From an uncultured Coriobacteriaceae bacterium (GTDB taxonomy: Bacteria; Actinomycetota; Coriobacteriia; Coriobacteriales; Eggerthellaceae), in contig CACZAR010000006.1 of assembly GCA_902779135.1 (NCBI GenBank), forward strand, positions 1-44,522: 44,522 nucleotides of DNA, read 5' to 3'. Within the stretch, counting starts at the first letter, position 1, and every line of letters begins with the position of its first letter. Shown here piece by piece: positions 38,057 through 44,522 of the stretch. The position numbers and the translations under genes were made by a program. The notes beneath the pieces are model-generated. The model ran no database searches. It was not told where the DNA came from and was given only the letters and a program-made list of their open reading frames with translations.

Positions 38057-39376
38057 ATGAACCATACCGTCATAGTCGAGCGAATGGCATACGGCGCGGA
38101 CGCAATCGGTCACCTTCCCGAAGGGAAGACCGTCTTCATCGAAGGCGGCGTGCCCGGGGATACTGTCGAAGTTGCATTGACAGAAGAGAAGCAATCGTTC
38201 GCGCGAGCGACGATTGCGCGCATCGTCGAGGCGTCGCCCGACCGCGTGAAGCCTGAATCGCCCATCGACCAGGTATGTGGTACGGCTCCTTGGCAATGCA
38301 TGAGCTACGAGGCGCAGCTGGTTGCAAAGCGTCAAAACGTCGTGGGCTCCCTCGTGCATACGGCGCGTATGGACGCCGAACGTGCTGATGCTCTCGTGCG
38401 CGAATGCGCACCGAGCAAGCGCACATGGGGTTATCGCAACAAGCTGGAAATTGCGACAGGCATTGATGGCCAGGGTCATTTCGAGCTCGGTTTTCATCGG
38501 GAGGGAACAGGCGAATTCGTGCCATGCGATTCTTCGCACCTCGCTCACAAGCAGATCGAGAAAGCTCCGAAGGCGCTTCGGGGCGCCATCCGTTATGCCC
38601 AAGGCGACCAAGATCTCGGCATTTTCCGTGTCGGTGTGCGTCATAGCATGGTGACCGGAGAACTCGAGGTGGCGCTCTGGACGAAGCCGGGTTCTTTCCC
38701 GCGTGGCTTATTTGCCAAGACGCTGTCCACGGCGGTCAAGACGACAAGCGTTGTGCGCGTGCTTGCCGACCCGGGTAAAGCACGCAAGATCAAAGGTGTC
38801 GAGATCCTTGACGGTCGAGGTTATTGGCGTGAGCGCATCGGAGATGTGCTGTATTCGACGCAGGCTCCTTCGTTCTTCCAGGTCAACACGGCGCAAGCGG
38901 GTAAGCTTGTAAGCTTCGTGCTCGAGGGCTTGGGCGACCTCGATGGGGCATATGTTGCAGATCTCTATGCTGGTGGCGGTACGTTTTCCATTCCGTTGGC
39001 TCTCGCGGGGGCGGACGTTGTGGCCGTTGAATCAGCCAAATCATCAGTGCGTGACCTGCGTTTCAACGCCGACAGCAACGGTGTCGACATCGATGTGGTC
39101 GGCGGCGATGCGGCGCGCGAGCTCGCCATGCTCGAAGACCTCGATGCGCTTGTGGTCGATCCTCCGCGTGCTGGCCTTGCGGACGGTGTTGTGGACGACA
39201 TCGCCTCGACAGGAGCCGCGACCGTCGCCTATGTGAGTTGCGACCCTGCAACATGGGCACGTGATGTGGCGCGATTCGAGCAAGCTGGCTATCAACTCCG
39301 AAGCGCTCAGCCGGTCGACATGTTCCCCCAGACCTATCACGTGGAGGTCGTGAGCTTCTTCGACCGTGCGAAATAG
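38057..39376 (+). CDS. TrmA/RlmD-family RNA 5-methyluridine methyltransferase
   Basis: A 439-aa SAM-dependent uracil-C5 RNA methyltransferase. TRAM-like N-terminal domain (VERMAYGADAIGHL, GVPGDTVEVAL), SAM motif VADLYAGGGTFSIPLA, DPPRAGL, and the catalytic Cys in YVSCDPATWARD. The N-terminal iron-sulfur ligand set of RlmD is degenerate: where CGGCxWQH is usual this protein has CGTAPWQC, leaving too few cysteines, so it probably lacks the cluster. AAGGA ~11 nt upstream supports ATG 38057; a TTG start at 38033 is less likely. Target rRNA or tRNA is undetermined. Confidence 0.9.
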   Translation: MNHTVIVERMAYGADAIGHLPEGKTVFIEGGVPGDTVEVALTEEKQSFARATIARIVEASPDRVKPESPIDQVCGTAPWQCMSYEAQLVAKRQNVVGSLVHTARMDAERADALVRECAPSKRTWGYRNKLEIATGIDGQGHFELGFHREGTGEFVPCDSSHLAHKQIEKAPKALRGAIRYAQGDQDLGIFRVGVRHSMVTGELEVALWTKPGSFPRGLFAKTLSTAVKTTSVVRVLADPGKARKIKGVEILDGRGYWRERIGDVLYSTQAPSFFQVNTAQAGKLVSFVLEGLGDLDGAYVADLYAGGGTFSIPLALAGADVVAVESAKSSVRDLRFNADSNGVDIDVVGGDAARELAMLEDLDALVVDPPRAGLADGVVDDIASTGAATVAYVSCDPATWARDVARFEQAGYQLRSAQPVDMFPQTYHVEVVSFFDRAK

Positions 39377-39479
39377 GTTCTCTCGAGTGAATATTGGGGG
39401 GATTTTCCCTTAGCATTTAAAACGGCTGGTAGAATCTTGCTTATGTATGTGCATGAAACGCAAACAAAGGAGAGACATC

Positions 39480-40016
39480 GTGGCTGATCTTTACACTCCG
39501 GCCTACCAGCCGACAGGCGACGAAATCGCCGTCCTGACGACCACGCAGGGCACCATCCGCGTGCAGCTGGCAGGCAAGGATGCTCCCATCCATGTTGGCA
39601 ACTTCGTCGAACTTGCCCAGAGCGGTTTCTACGACGGGCTCAAGTTCCATCGCTATGTGCCTGGCTTCGTTATCCAGGGTGGTTGCCCCAACACGCGCGA
39701 TATGACCCCTGAGCAGGTTGCCCGTGGCGAGCGCGGTCCGCAGGGCCAGCCTGGAACCGGTGGCCCCGGCCATCAGATCAAGGGCGAGTGGCGCACGAAC
39801 CCCAACAACGAGCACAAGGACGGAACGCTGGCCATGGCCCGTTCGTCCATGCCCGATTCGGCTGGTTCGCAGTTCTATTTCTGCCTGGGCCCGCAGCCGT
39901 TCCTCGATTCCGACTACACGGTATTTGGCCAGACCATCGAGGGTCTCGACGTCATCGCCAAGCTTCGTGCCGGCGACGTGATCGAGCACATCGAGATCGA
40001 GAACGCAACCGCTTAA
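39480..40016 (+). CDS. Cyclophilin-type peptidyl-prolyl isomerase
   Basis: A 178-aa cytoplasmic cyclophilin. Landmarks are KFHRYVPGFVIQGGCP (catalytic Arg and FxxQGG region), GTLAMARSSMPDSAGSQFYFCL and DYTVFGQTIEGLDVI. A GTG start at 39480 is chosen from AAAGGAGAG 7 nt upstream; the longer ATG frame starting at 39447 would translate that site. There is no signal peptide. It catalyses cis-trans isomerisation of prolyl bonds during folding. TAGAAT at 39430 is a probable -10. Confidence 0.92.
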   Translation: MADLYTPAYQPTGDEIAVLTTTQGTIRVQLAGKDAPIHVGNFVELAQSGFYDGLKFHRYVPGFVIQGGCPNTRDMTPEQVARGERGPQGQPGTGGPGHQIKGEWRTNPNNEHKDGTLAMARSSMPDSAGSQFYFCLGPQPFLDSDYTVFGQTIEGLDVIAKLRAGDVIEHIEIENATA

Positions 40017-40066
40017 CGACCGAAACGTACGACCGAAACGAACCCGAGGTTTAAGAAGGTCCTGTT

Positions 40067-41422
40067 ATGAACAACGAGCTATTCCAGCAAGCAAAGACCG
40101 CAGCGAACTCGCGTGACTACAATCGTGCGCTCGAGCTGTACAACATGTGTCTTCAGGATGAGGCTAACCCCCTGGCTCCCGGCGAGGCTGGCTTGATCTA
40201 CCACCAGATCGGCAACTGCCTCACGAAGCTCAAGAGCTACTACGAGGCCATCCAGGCATACTCGAAGTCGACAGAAGACACAGCCTACGATGCAGTGGGC
40301 GTCGTCAATTGCAACCTCGGCATGGCATATGCCGCCTTGCGTGATTGGCCGAATGCGATCAAGCACTTCGAGATTGCAGTGTCGGACCGTGCGTATCCCA
40401 CGCCGTACAAGGCTTACACTGCGATGGGCAATGCTTTGCTCAAGCAGGGCAAGTCAGCTGAGGCTGGCGTTGCGTTCCGCGAGGCCGCTCTCGACGAGGC
40501 GAATCCAGATCCCACGAAAGCACTGCTCAACCTTGGCGTGTGCTTCATGGCGCTCAACCGTCCCGCGGATGCCATCGCTTCGTACGAAAGCGCATTGCAG
40601 TTCGACATGGCACCCGACATGCGCAACAAGATGTATGCAAGCCTCGGCCAGGCTTATGTTGCGCTCGGTCAGATGGACCAGGCGGTTGACTATTTCGAGC
40701 GTGCGCTCGAAGACAAAACGTACTTCCTGTCCGCTTCAGCAAGCGTCGACTATCAGCGCGCCGTCGCTGCTGTTTCGCAGGGCAACGCCGACACCACCCA
40801 GTCGATTCCCGCTCTGATCGACACATCGGGTCTCGACGTCGTTGGCGAAGATGGCCTTCCGACTGCAGAGCCGGAACCTTACGTCGTCGACGAGCATGCG
40901 GTCTCCGATGAGTATTACTTTGCCGATCAATATGAGAAGCAAGGCGATTACGCCACGACAAGCGAAGAGCGCTTCTTCAATTCGACCGACCAGGAGCTCG
41001 AGCAATGGTCGAAGGGCGTTGTGAAGATGGAGCGCAAGCGTCGCGGCGTCGGCCTGAAGATTTTCCTGGTCATCGTGCTGCTGCTGCTCGTGGCTGCCGC
41101 TGCCGGCTTGGTCCTGTACATGCAGGGTTTCGGCTATCCGACACAAGAGGCCACCGTCGAGCAGCTGTTCGACAACCCGGCTTCCGAGAGCAATTACGCC
41201 AACGGCATCACGTCCGACGATATCACGGAGATGTCGAAGCTTATCGCCGACGGCTCAACCATCACGATTGATGGCGTCGATAAGTCGATGAGCTCCTCAA
41301 CCGCCTATGTTACGGCTACCACCCCGCAGGGCGGCGACATCACGTACGAAGTGTCGCTCGTGCGCGACATGATAGGCTGGAAGGTTTCCAACCTCGAACT
41401 ATACTTCGCCAGTCAGCACTAA
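40067..41422 (+). CDS. TPR-repeat membrane-anchored protein
   Basis: A 451-aa protein. Residues ~1-235 contain about five to six tetratricopeptide repeats (for example ALELYNMCLQDEANPL, GQAYVALGQMDQAVDYFERAL). Then come an acidic linker, a basic patch MERKRRGVGLK, one membrane helix (IFLVIVLLLLVAAAAGLVLYM, ~residues 332-352) and a ~95-residue outside domain with a beta-rich NTF2-like flavour ending MIGWKVSNLELYFA. TPR domains mediate protein contacts; the partner is unknown. It starts 50 bp after cyclophilin and ends 29 bp before ndk. Confidence 0.82.
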   Translation: MNNELFQQAKTAANSRDYNRALELYNMCLQDEANPLAPGEAGLIYHQIGNCLTKLKSYYEAIQAYSKSTEDTAYDAVGVVNCNLGMAYAALRDWPNAIKHFEIAVSDRAYPTPYKAYTAMGNALLKQGKSAEAGVAFREAALDEANPDPTKALLNLGVCFMALNRPADAIASYESALQFDMAPDMRNKMYASLGQAYVALGQMDQAVDYFERALEDKTYFLSASASVDYQRAVAAVSQGNADTTQSIPALIDTSGLDVVGEDGLPTAEPEPYVVDEHAVSDEYYFADQYEKQGDYATTSEERFFNSTDQELEQWSKGVVKMERKRRGVGLKIFLVIVLLLLVAAAAGLVLYMQGFGYPTQEATVEQLFDNPASESNYANGITSDDITEMSKLIADGSTITIDGVDKSMSSSTAYVTATTPQGGDITYEVSLVRDMIGWKVSNLELYFASQH

Positions 41423-41451
41423 GAGTGCTTAGGGAAAGGAAAGAGTACAAC

Positions 41452-41856
41452 ATGGCAATTCAGAAGACTTACACGATGATCAAGCCCGACGGCGTGCGCA
41501 ACGGCCACATCGGCGAGATCGTCAACCGCTTTGAGCGCGCTGGCCTCACCATCGAGCAGATGCGCCTCGAGATGGTCACCCCCGAGCAGGCCAAGGCCAA
41601 CTACGCAGAGCATGAGGGCAAGCCGTTCTACGAGGGCCTCATCGCTTACGTGACGTCCGGTCCGGTCGTCAAGATGGTCGTTTCCGGTGAGGGTGCCGTC
41701 TCCAAGGTCCGTTCGCTCATGGGCTCCACGAACCCGGCAGAGGCTGCGCCCGGCACTATCCGCGGCGATTTCGGTCTGTCCATGGACGAGAACGTCATTC
41801 ATGGCTCCGACTCCACCGAATCGGCAGAGCGCGAGATTGGTGTTTTCTTCGGCTAA
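41452..41856 (+). CDS. ndk: Nucleoside diphosphate kinase
   Basis: A 134-aa housekeeping enzyme that balances NTP pools through a phosphohistidine. The N-terminus is KTYTMIKPDGVRNGHIGEI. The active-site block is VIHGSDSTESAEREIGVFF, with catalytic His in NVIHGSD, and TNPAEAAPGTIRGDFG lies before it. Standard length. GAAAGAG precedes ATG. Confidence 0.97.
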   Translation: MAIQKTYTMIKPDGVRNGHIGEIVNRFERAGLTIEQMRLEMVTPEQAKANYAEHEGKPFYEGLIAYVTSGPVVKMVVSGEGAVSKVRSLMGSTNPAEAAPGTIRGDFGLSMDENVIHGSDSTESAEREIGVFFG

Positions 41857-41879
41857 GCTGAAACGACGTAGCATCTTTG

Positions 41880-41903
41880 GAAAGCCCGCTTTAGCGGGCT
41901 TTC
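41880..41903 (+). terminator. Terminator after ndk
   Basis: GAAAGCCCGC-TTTA-GCGGGCTTTC followed by TTGTTTT. Confidence 0.85.
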
Positions 41904-42089
41904 TTGTTTTACGCCACCGAACGATCGGGTGATGAAGTCTCTTCCATTGGTCTGATCGAGCGCTGTGGTTTTCGCTCTCGTTGTCGTGTGGTTTTGCGTG
42001 GATTTGAGCGGAGTGTCATCAAATATGATGAAAAAGGGCATCGTTAACAGTTCACAACCTGTTCACAAGGGTTGTTGCCGCTGTGGAGT

Positions 42090-42120
42090 TTGCCCAAACG
42101 CTACATGCGCATGGTAAAAT
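42090..42120 (+). promoter_or_regulatory. Putative mreB promoter
   Basis: TTGCCC, a long 19-bp spacer, then TAAAAT, 44 nt before ATG. GTTCACAA direct repeats lie just upstream (42050-42066). Confidence 0.4.
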
Positions 42121-42163
42121 CCAAGGTCGCGTACAAGCTTATTGACCTAAGAGGTTTAACCAT

Positions 42164-43231
42164 ATGTCGATATTCGATTCTCTAACGGGTGGTCTGTCAG
42201 AACTCACTGGCCAGATGTCTGCCGACATGGCCATCGACCTGGGTACTGCTAACACCCTGATTGCCATTTCGGGCGAGGGCATTGTCATTAACGAGCCGTC
42301 GGTCGTGGCCATCGAGAAGTCAACGCATCGCGTCTTGGCTGTCGGCCACGAAGCGAAGAACATGATTAACCATACGCCCGACGCTTTCTCGGCTGAGCAT
42401 CCGCTGAAAGACGGCGTTATTGCCGACTACGATGTGACCGAGGCTATGATCTCGGCATTCATCAACAAAGCCGCGCCGCGCAAGTACCCGTGGCAGGCCA
42501 AGCCGCGCATCGTCATCTGCATCCCGTGCGGTGCCACGTCCGTCGAGAAGCGCGCTGTGTTCGAGGCTGCCATCCAGGCGGGCGCTCGTCAGGCTTATCT
42601 CATCGAAGAGCCCATGGCTGCTGCAATGGGCGCCGATTTGCCGGTCACCGAACCGACGGGTTCGATGGTTGTCGACATCGGTGGTGGTACGACCGAGGTT
42701 GCAGTCATCTCGCTCGGCGGCATCGTCACGTCGTCGTCGCTGCGTCTTGCGGGCAACAAGATGGACGAGGCCATCTCGATGCACCTCCGCGATTTGCTGG
42801 GCATCAAGATCGGTGAGCGTACGGCCGAGGTCATCAAAATCAAGATCGGTTCGATTCTTCCGTTCGAAGATGGTCGCGAACGCGACATGATCATCTCGGG
42901 CCAGGACATGATCACCGAGCAGCCGAAGGAAGTCACCATCCAATCCGAGGACGTCCGCGCAGCGCTCATCCAGCCGTGCGAGGACATGGTGCTCTCAATC
43001 AAGGAAACGTTTAAGAAGACGAACCCCGACCTCGCCAGCGACATCATCCAGAACGGCATCCTGCTCACCGGCGGCGGTGGCTTGCTCTCGGGTCTTGACC
43101 GCTATCTCACCGACAAGCTCGAGATTCCCGTATGGGTCAGCGAGACGGCACTCACCAACGTCGTTTCCGGATGCCTCAAAGTGCTCGAGACCCCCACGGC
43201 GTTGCGCCAGACGCTCATGAGGTCCAAGTAA
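42164..43231 (+). CDS. mreB: Rod-shape-determining protein MreB
   Basis: A 355-aa actin-like filament protein that directs lateral cell-wall synthesis. Phosphate-1 loop AIDLGTANTL near residue 23, IVICIPCGATSVEKRA, phosphate-2 loop MVVDIGGGTTEVAVISLGG, and adenosine loop ILLTGGGGLLSGLD near the end. About 15 residues longer at the N-terminus (IFDSLTGGLSELTGQM) than E. coli MreB, possibly the membrane-binding amphipathic helix. mreC and mreD follow. Confidence 0.96.
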   Translation: MSIFDSLTGGLSELTGQMSADMAIDLGTANTLIAISGEGIVINEPSVVAIEKSTHRVLAVGHEAKNMINHTPDAFSAEHPLKDGVIADYDVTEAMISAFINKAAPRKYPWQAKPRIVICIPCGATSVEKRAVFEAAIQAGARQAYLIEEPMAAAMGADLPVTEPTGSMVVDIGGGTTEVAVISLGGIVTSSSLRLAGNKMDEAISMHLRDLLGIKIGERTAEVIKIKIGSILPFEDGRERDMIISGQDMITEQPKEVTIQSEDVRAALIQPCEDMVLSIKETFKKTNPDLASDIIQNGILLTGGGGLLSGLDRYLTDKLEIPVWVSETALTNVVSGCLKVLETPTALRQTLMRSK

Positions 43232-43249
43232 GCTCGATAGGTCGTTTGC

Positions 43250-44233
43250 ATGCCGTCCAACTACCAACAAAGCGGGCCTCTGACCCGCCGTGCCGTATTT
43301 GTTGCGCTGCTCATCGTGTCGCTTGTCTTGGCGACGGTGTATGCGCGCGAGGGCGACGACGGACCGATTCATGCTGCTCAAAACGGCGTCATGGCAGTGA
43401 CTGGTCAAGTCGGGCGTGTCGGCGCTGGCATCGGTGGGGGAACCGAGATGCTTGGCAACGTTGCTGACGATGCCACTGCAAACCCCGCAACGCTTACGGC
43501 ATTGCGCGAGCAGAACGAGGAACTGCGCAAGTTGCTCGCCGATACCGACGAGTATCGCCAAGAAGCCGAGCGTCTTCGCGCCCTGCTCGACATGAAGCAG
43601 GTTTCGGGCGTCACCGGTCAGGCAGCCCATATCATCGGGCGTTCAGCCAACGCATGGGACCAGTCGATCACAATCGATTTGGGAAGTGCCGATGGTGTCG
43701 AGGCCGGTATGACGATTATGGGAGCGACGGGTGTCATCGGCCAGGTCGTGCGAACAGCCGACCACTCGTCGACGGTGCGTTTGCTCACCGACCCCAACTC
43801 GGGCGCGGCTGTCATGATCCAATCGACGCGTGCCTATGGTATCGTGCGCGGTTCTCTTGACGGCCTGCTGTATCTGGAAGACATTGATGAGGATCAGATT
43901 CCTCAGGTGGGCGATGTGGTTCTCACGTCGGGAATGGGCGGAAGCTACGAGCGCGGGCTCATCGTCGGTGCAGTTGTCAGCGTGAACAAGACGACGAGCA
44001 ATGCCACCGGCACCATCATTGTTTCCCCGAATGACGATGCCTCGCTGCTTGAGGAAGTTATCGTTGTGTCTTCGGCACCCGACATGTTTGCAGCCGAAAA
44101 AGCGGAAGCCGAGCGGCTCGCGGAAGAGGAAGCCAAGAAGGCTGCCGAAGAAGCCGAAGCGAACGCCGCCATCTATGGCGATTACAGCGATTCAAGCGAC
44201 TATAGCTATTGGTCAGCTGAAGAAGGCGCCTAG
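43250..44233 (+). CDS. mreC: Rod-shape-determining protein MreC
   Basis: A 327-aa protein with one N-terminal membrane helix (AVFVALLIVSLVLATVYA). A coiled coil over LTALREQNEELRKLLADTDEYRQEAERL follows, then the MreC beta-domain (GRSANAWDQSITIDLGSADGVEAGMTI, GVIGQVV, VLTSGMGGSYERGLIVG). A Glu/Ala/Lys-rich tail of ~50 residues (EKAEAERLAEEEAKKAAEEAE) after the domain is an extra extension. It scaffolds MreB with cell-wall enzymes. Gap from mreB 18 bp. Confidence 0.94.
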   Translation: MPSNYQQSGPLTRRAVFVALLIVSLVLATVYAREGDDGPIHAAQNGVMAVTGQVGRVGAGIGGGTEMLGNVADDATANPATLTALREQNEELRKLLADTDEYRQEAERLRALLDMKQVSGVTGQAAHIIGRSANAWDQSITIDLGSADGVEAGMTIMGATGVIGQVVRTADHSSTVRLLTDPNSGAAVMIQSTRAYGIVRGSLDGLLYLEDIDEDQIPQVGDVVLTSGMGGSYERGLIVGAVVSVNKTTSNATGTIIVSPNDDASLLEEVIVVSSAPDMFAAEKAEAERLAEEEAKKAAEEAEANAAIYGDYSDSSDYSYWSAEEGA

Positions 44234-44245
44234 GGAGGAGGGGCG

Positions 44246-44522
44246 ATGATCACTCAAGAATGCATTGTCACAATCGTAGGCGCGGTCTTGGCCGTACTGC
44301 TTCAAATCATTCTCGCCCCGCACATCGGGCTGTTCGGCGTGGTGCCCAACATCATCGTCGCGTACACGCTCGTCGTTGCCGTCACGCAACCCCAGTCGTT
44401 TGGCAGCGTCATGCCCTTCGTACTCGGCCTGTTCTTTGACCTGTTTACTGGTGGTCCCGTTGGTGCCATGGCTTTTTCGCTCATGCTGTTCTCTGTTGTG
44501 GCAGCCCGAGTGTTCGATACCA
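44246..44522 (+). CDS. mreD: Rod-shape-determining protein MreD (partial)
   Basis: The first 92 codons of a hydrophobic protein starting MITQECIVTIVGAVLAVLLQ, with further membrane segments (VVPNIIVAYTLVVAVTQPQ and VMPFVLGLFFDLFTGGPVGA) typical of MreD. The LFFDLFTGGPVG block is a family hallmark. GGAGGAGGGG precedes ATG. The gene runs off the window end. Confidence 0.9.
   Translation, partial: MITQECIVTIVGAVLAVLLQIILAPHIGLFGVVPNIIVAYTLVVAVTQPQSFGSVMPFVLGLFFDLFTGGPVGAMAFSLMLFSVVAARVFDT

Noticed and set aside
42040..42075. Replication-origin-like repeats (GTTCACAA) before mreB
   Set aside because: They do not match the DnaA box TTATCCACA, and no dnaA, dnaN or AT-rich unwinding region is nearby.
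1..44522. CRISPR array, prophage or integrative element
   Set aside because: No regularly spaced direct repeats, integrase, phage structural gene or intact transposase was found. The only mobile-element hints are the short palindromes, the tRNA-Arg duplication and a possible relic at 32511.

Overview
The window looks like a chromosomal segment of a high-GC anaerobic actinomycete of the class Coriobacteriia, most likely family Eggerthellaceae. The grounds are GC-rich codon use, lipoproteins with long Ser/Ala linkers after the lipobox, a heavy investment in molybdenum/tungsten handling, rubredoxin, and the gene content overall. The genus cannot be fixed from sequence alone.

Layout. 1-5940: a molbindin, an NfeD/SPFH membrane pair, a tiny rubredoxin, an alpha/beta hydrolase, a second molbindin with an internal duplication, a LysR regulator and an unrecognised protein. 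5940-26810: a dense molybdate/tungstate island. It holds two FecCD-type (MolABC-like) uptake systems, one interleaved with a SAM methyltransferase, two MoeA paralogues and a DUF364 protein; ModD; two complete ModABC systems, one with a permease carrying an extra exported domain; and MoaA and MoaC. 26810-29945: a lipoprotein, a gamma-carbonic-anhydrase-like protein and an MFS transporter. 29945-31500: the infC-rpmI-rplT operon with a terminator-bearing leader. 31500-37660: glycosyltransferases, tRNA-Glu, a DEAD-box helicase, a NifX-like protein and a flippase-like membrane protein. 37660-44522: tRNA-Arg with a duplicated 3' end, a TrmA-family methyltransferase, cyclophilin, a TPR protein, Ndk and mreBCD (mreD cut by the window end).

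How it works together. Four binding-protein-dependent importers would bring oxyanions into the cell, molbindins would buffer them, MoaA/MoaC begin molybdopterin synthesis, and two divergent MoeA proteins would insert metal, perhaps Mo in one case and W in the other. DUF364 and the methyltransferase have no assigned role and are the most interesting unknowns. A 17-base element, CGTKACGAACCGTGACG or a close variant, recurs upstream of molbindin 2, modA2 and moaA. A GAATAAT element recurs in every promoter region of the island's transport genes. Together they suggest a local regulon.

The window also carries several families of short REP-like palindromes: GGTACC-N-GGTACC, GAGTC...GACTC, a 30-bp-arm inverted repeat, and a GGGTCAGATTCC hairpin. 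No CRISPR array, rRNA, phage or intact insertion sequence was seen.
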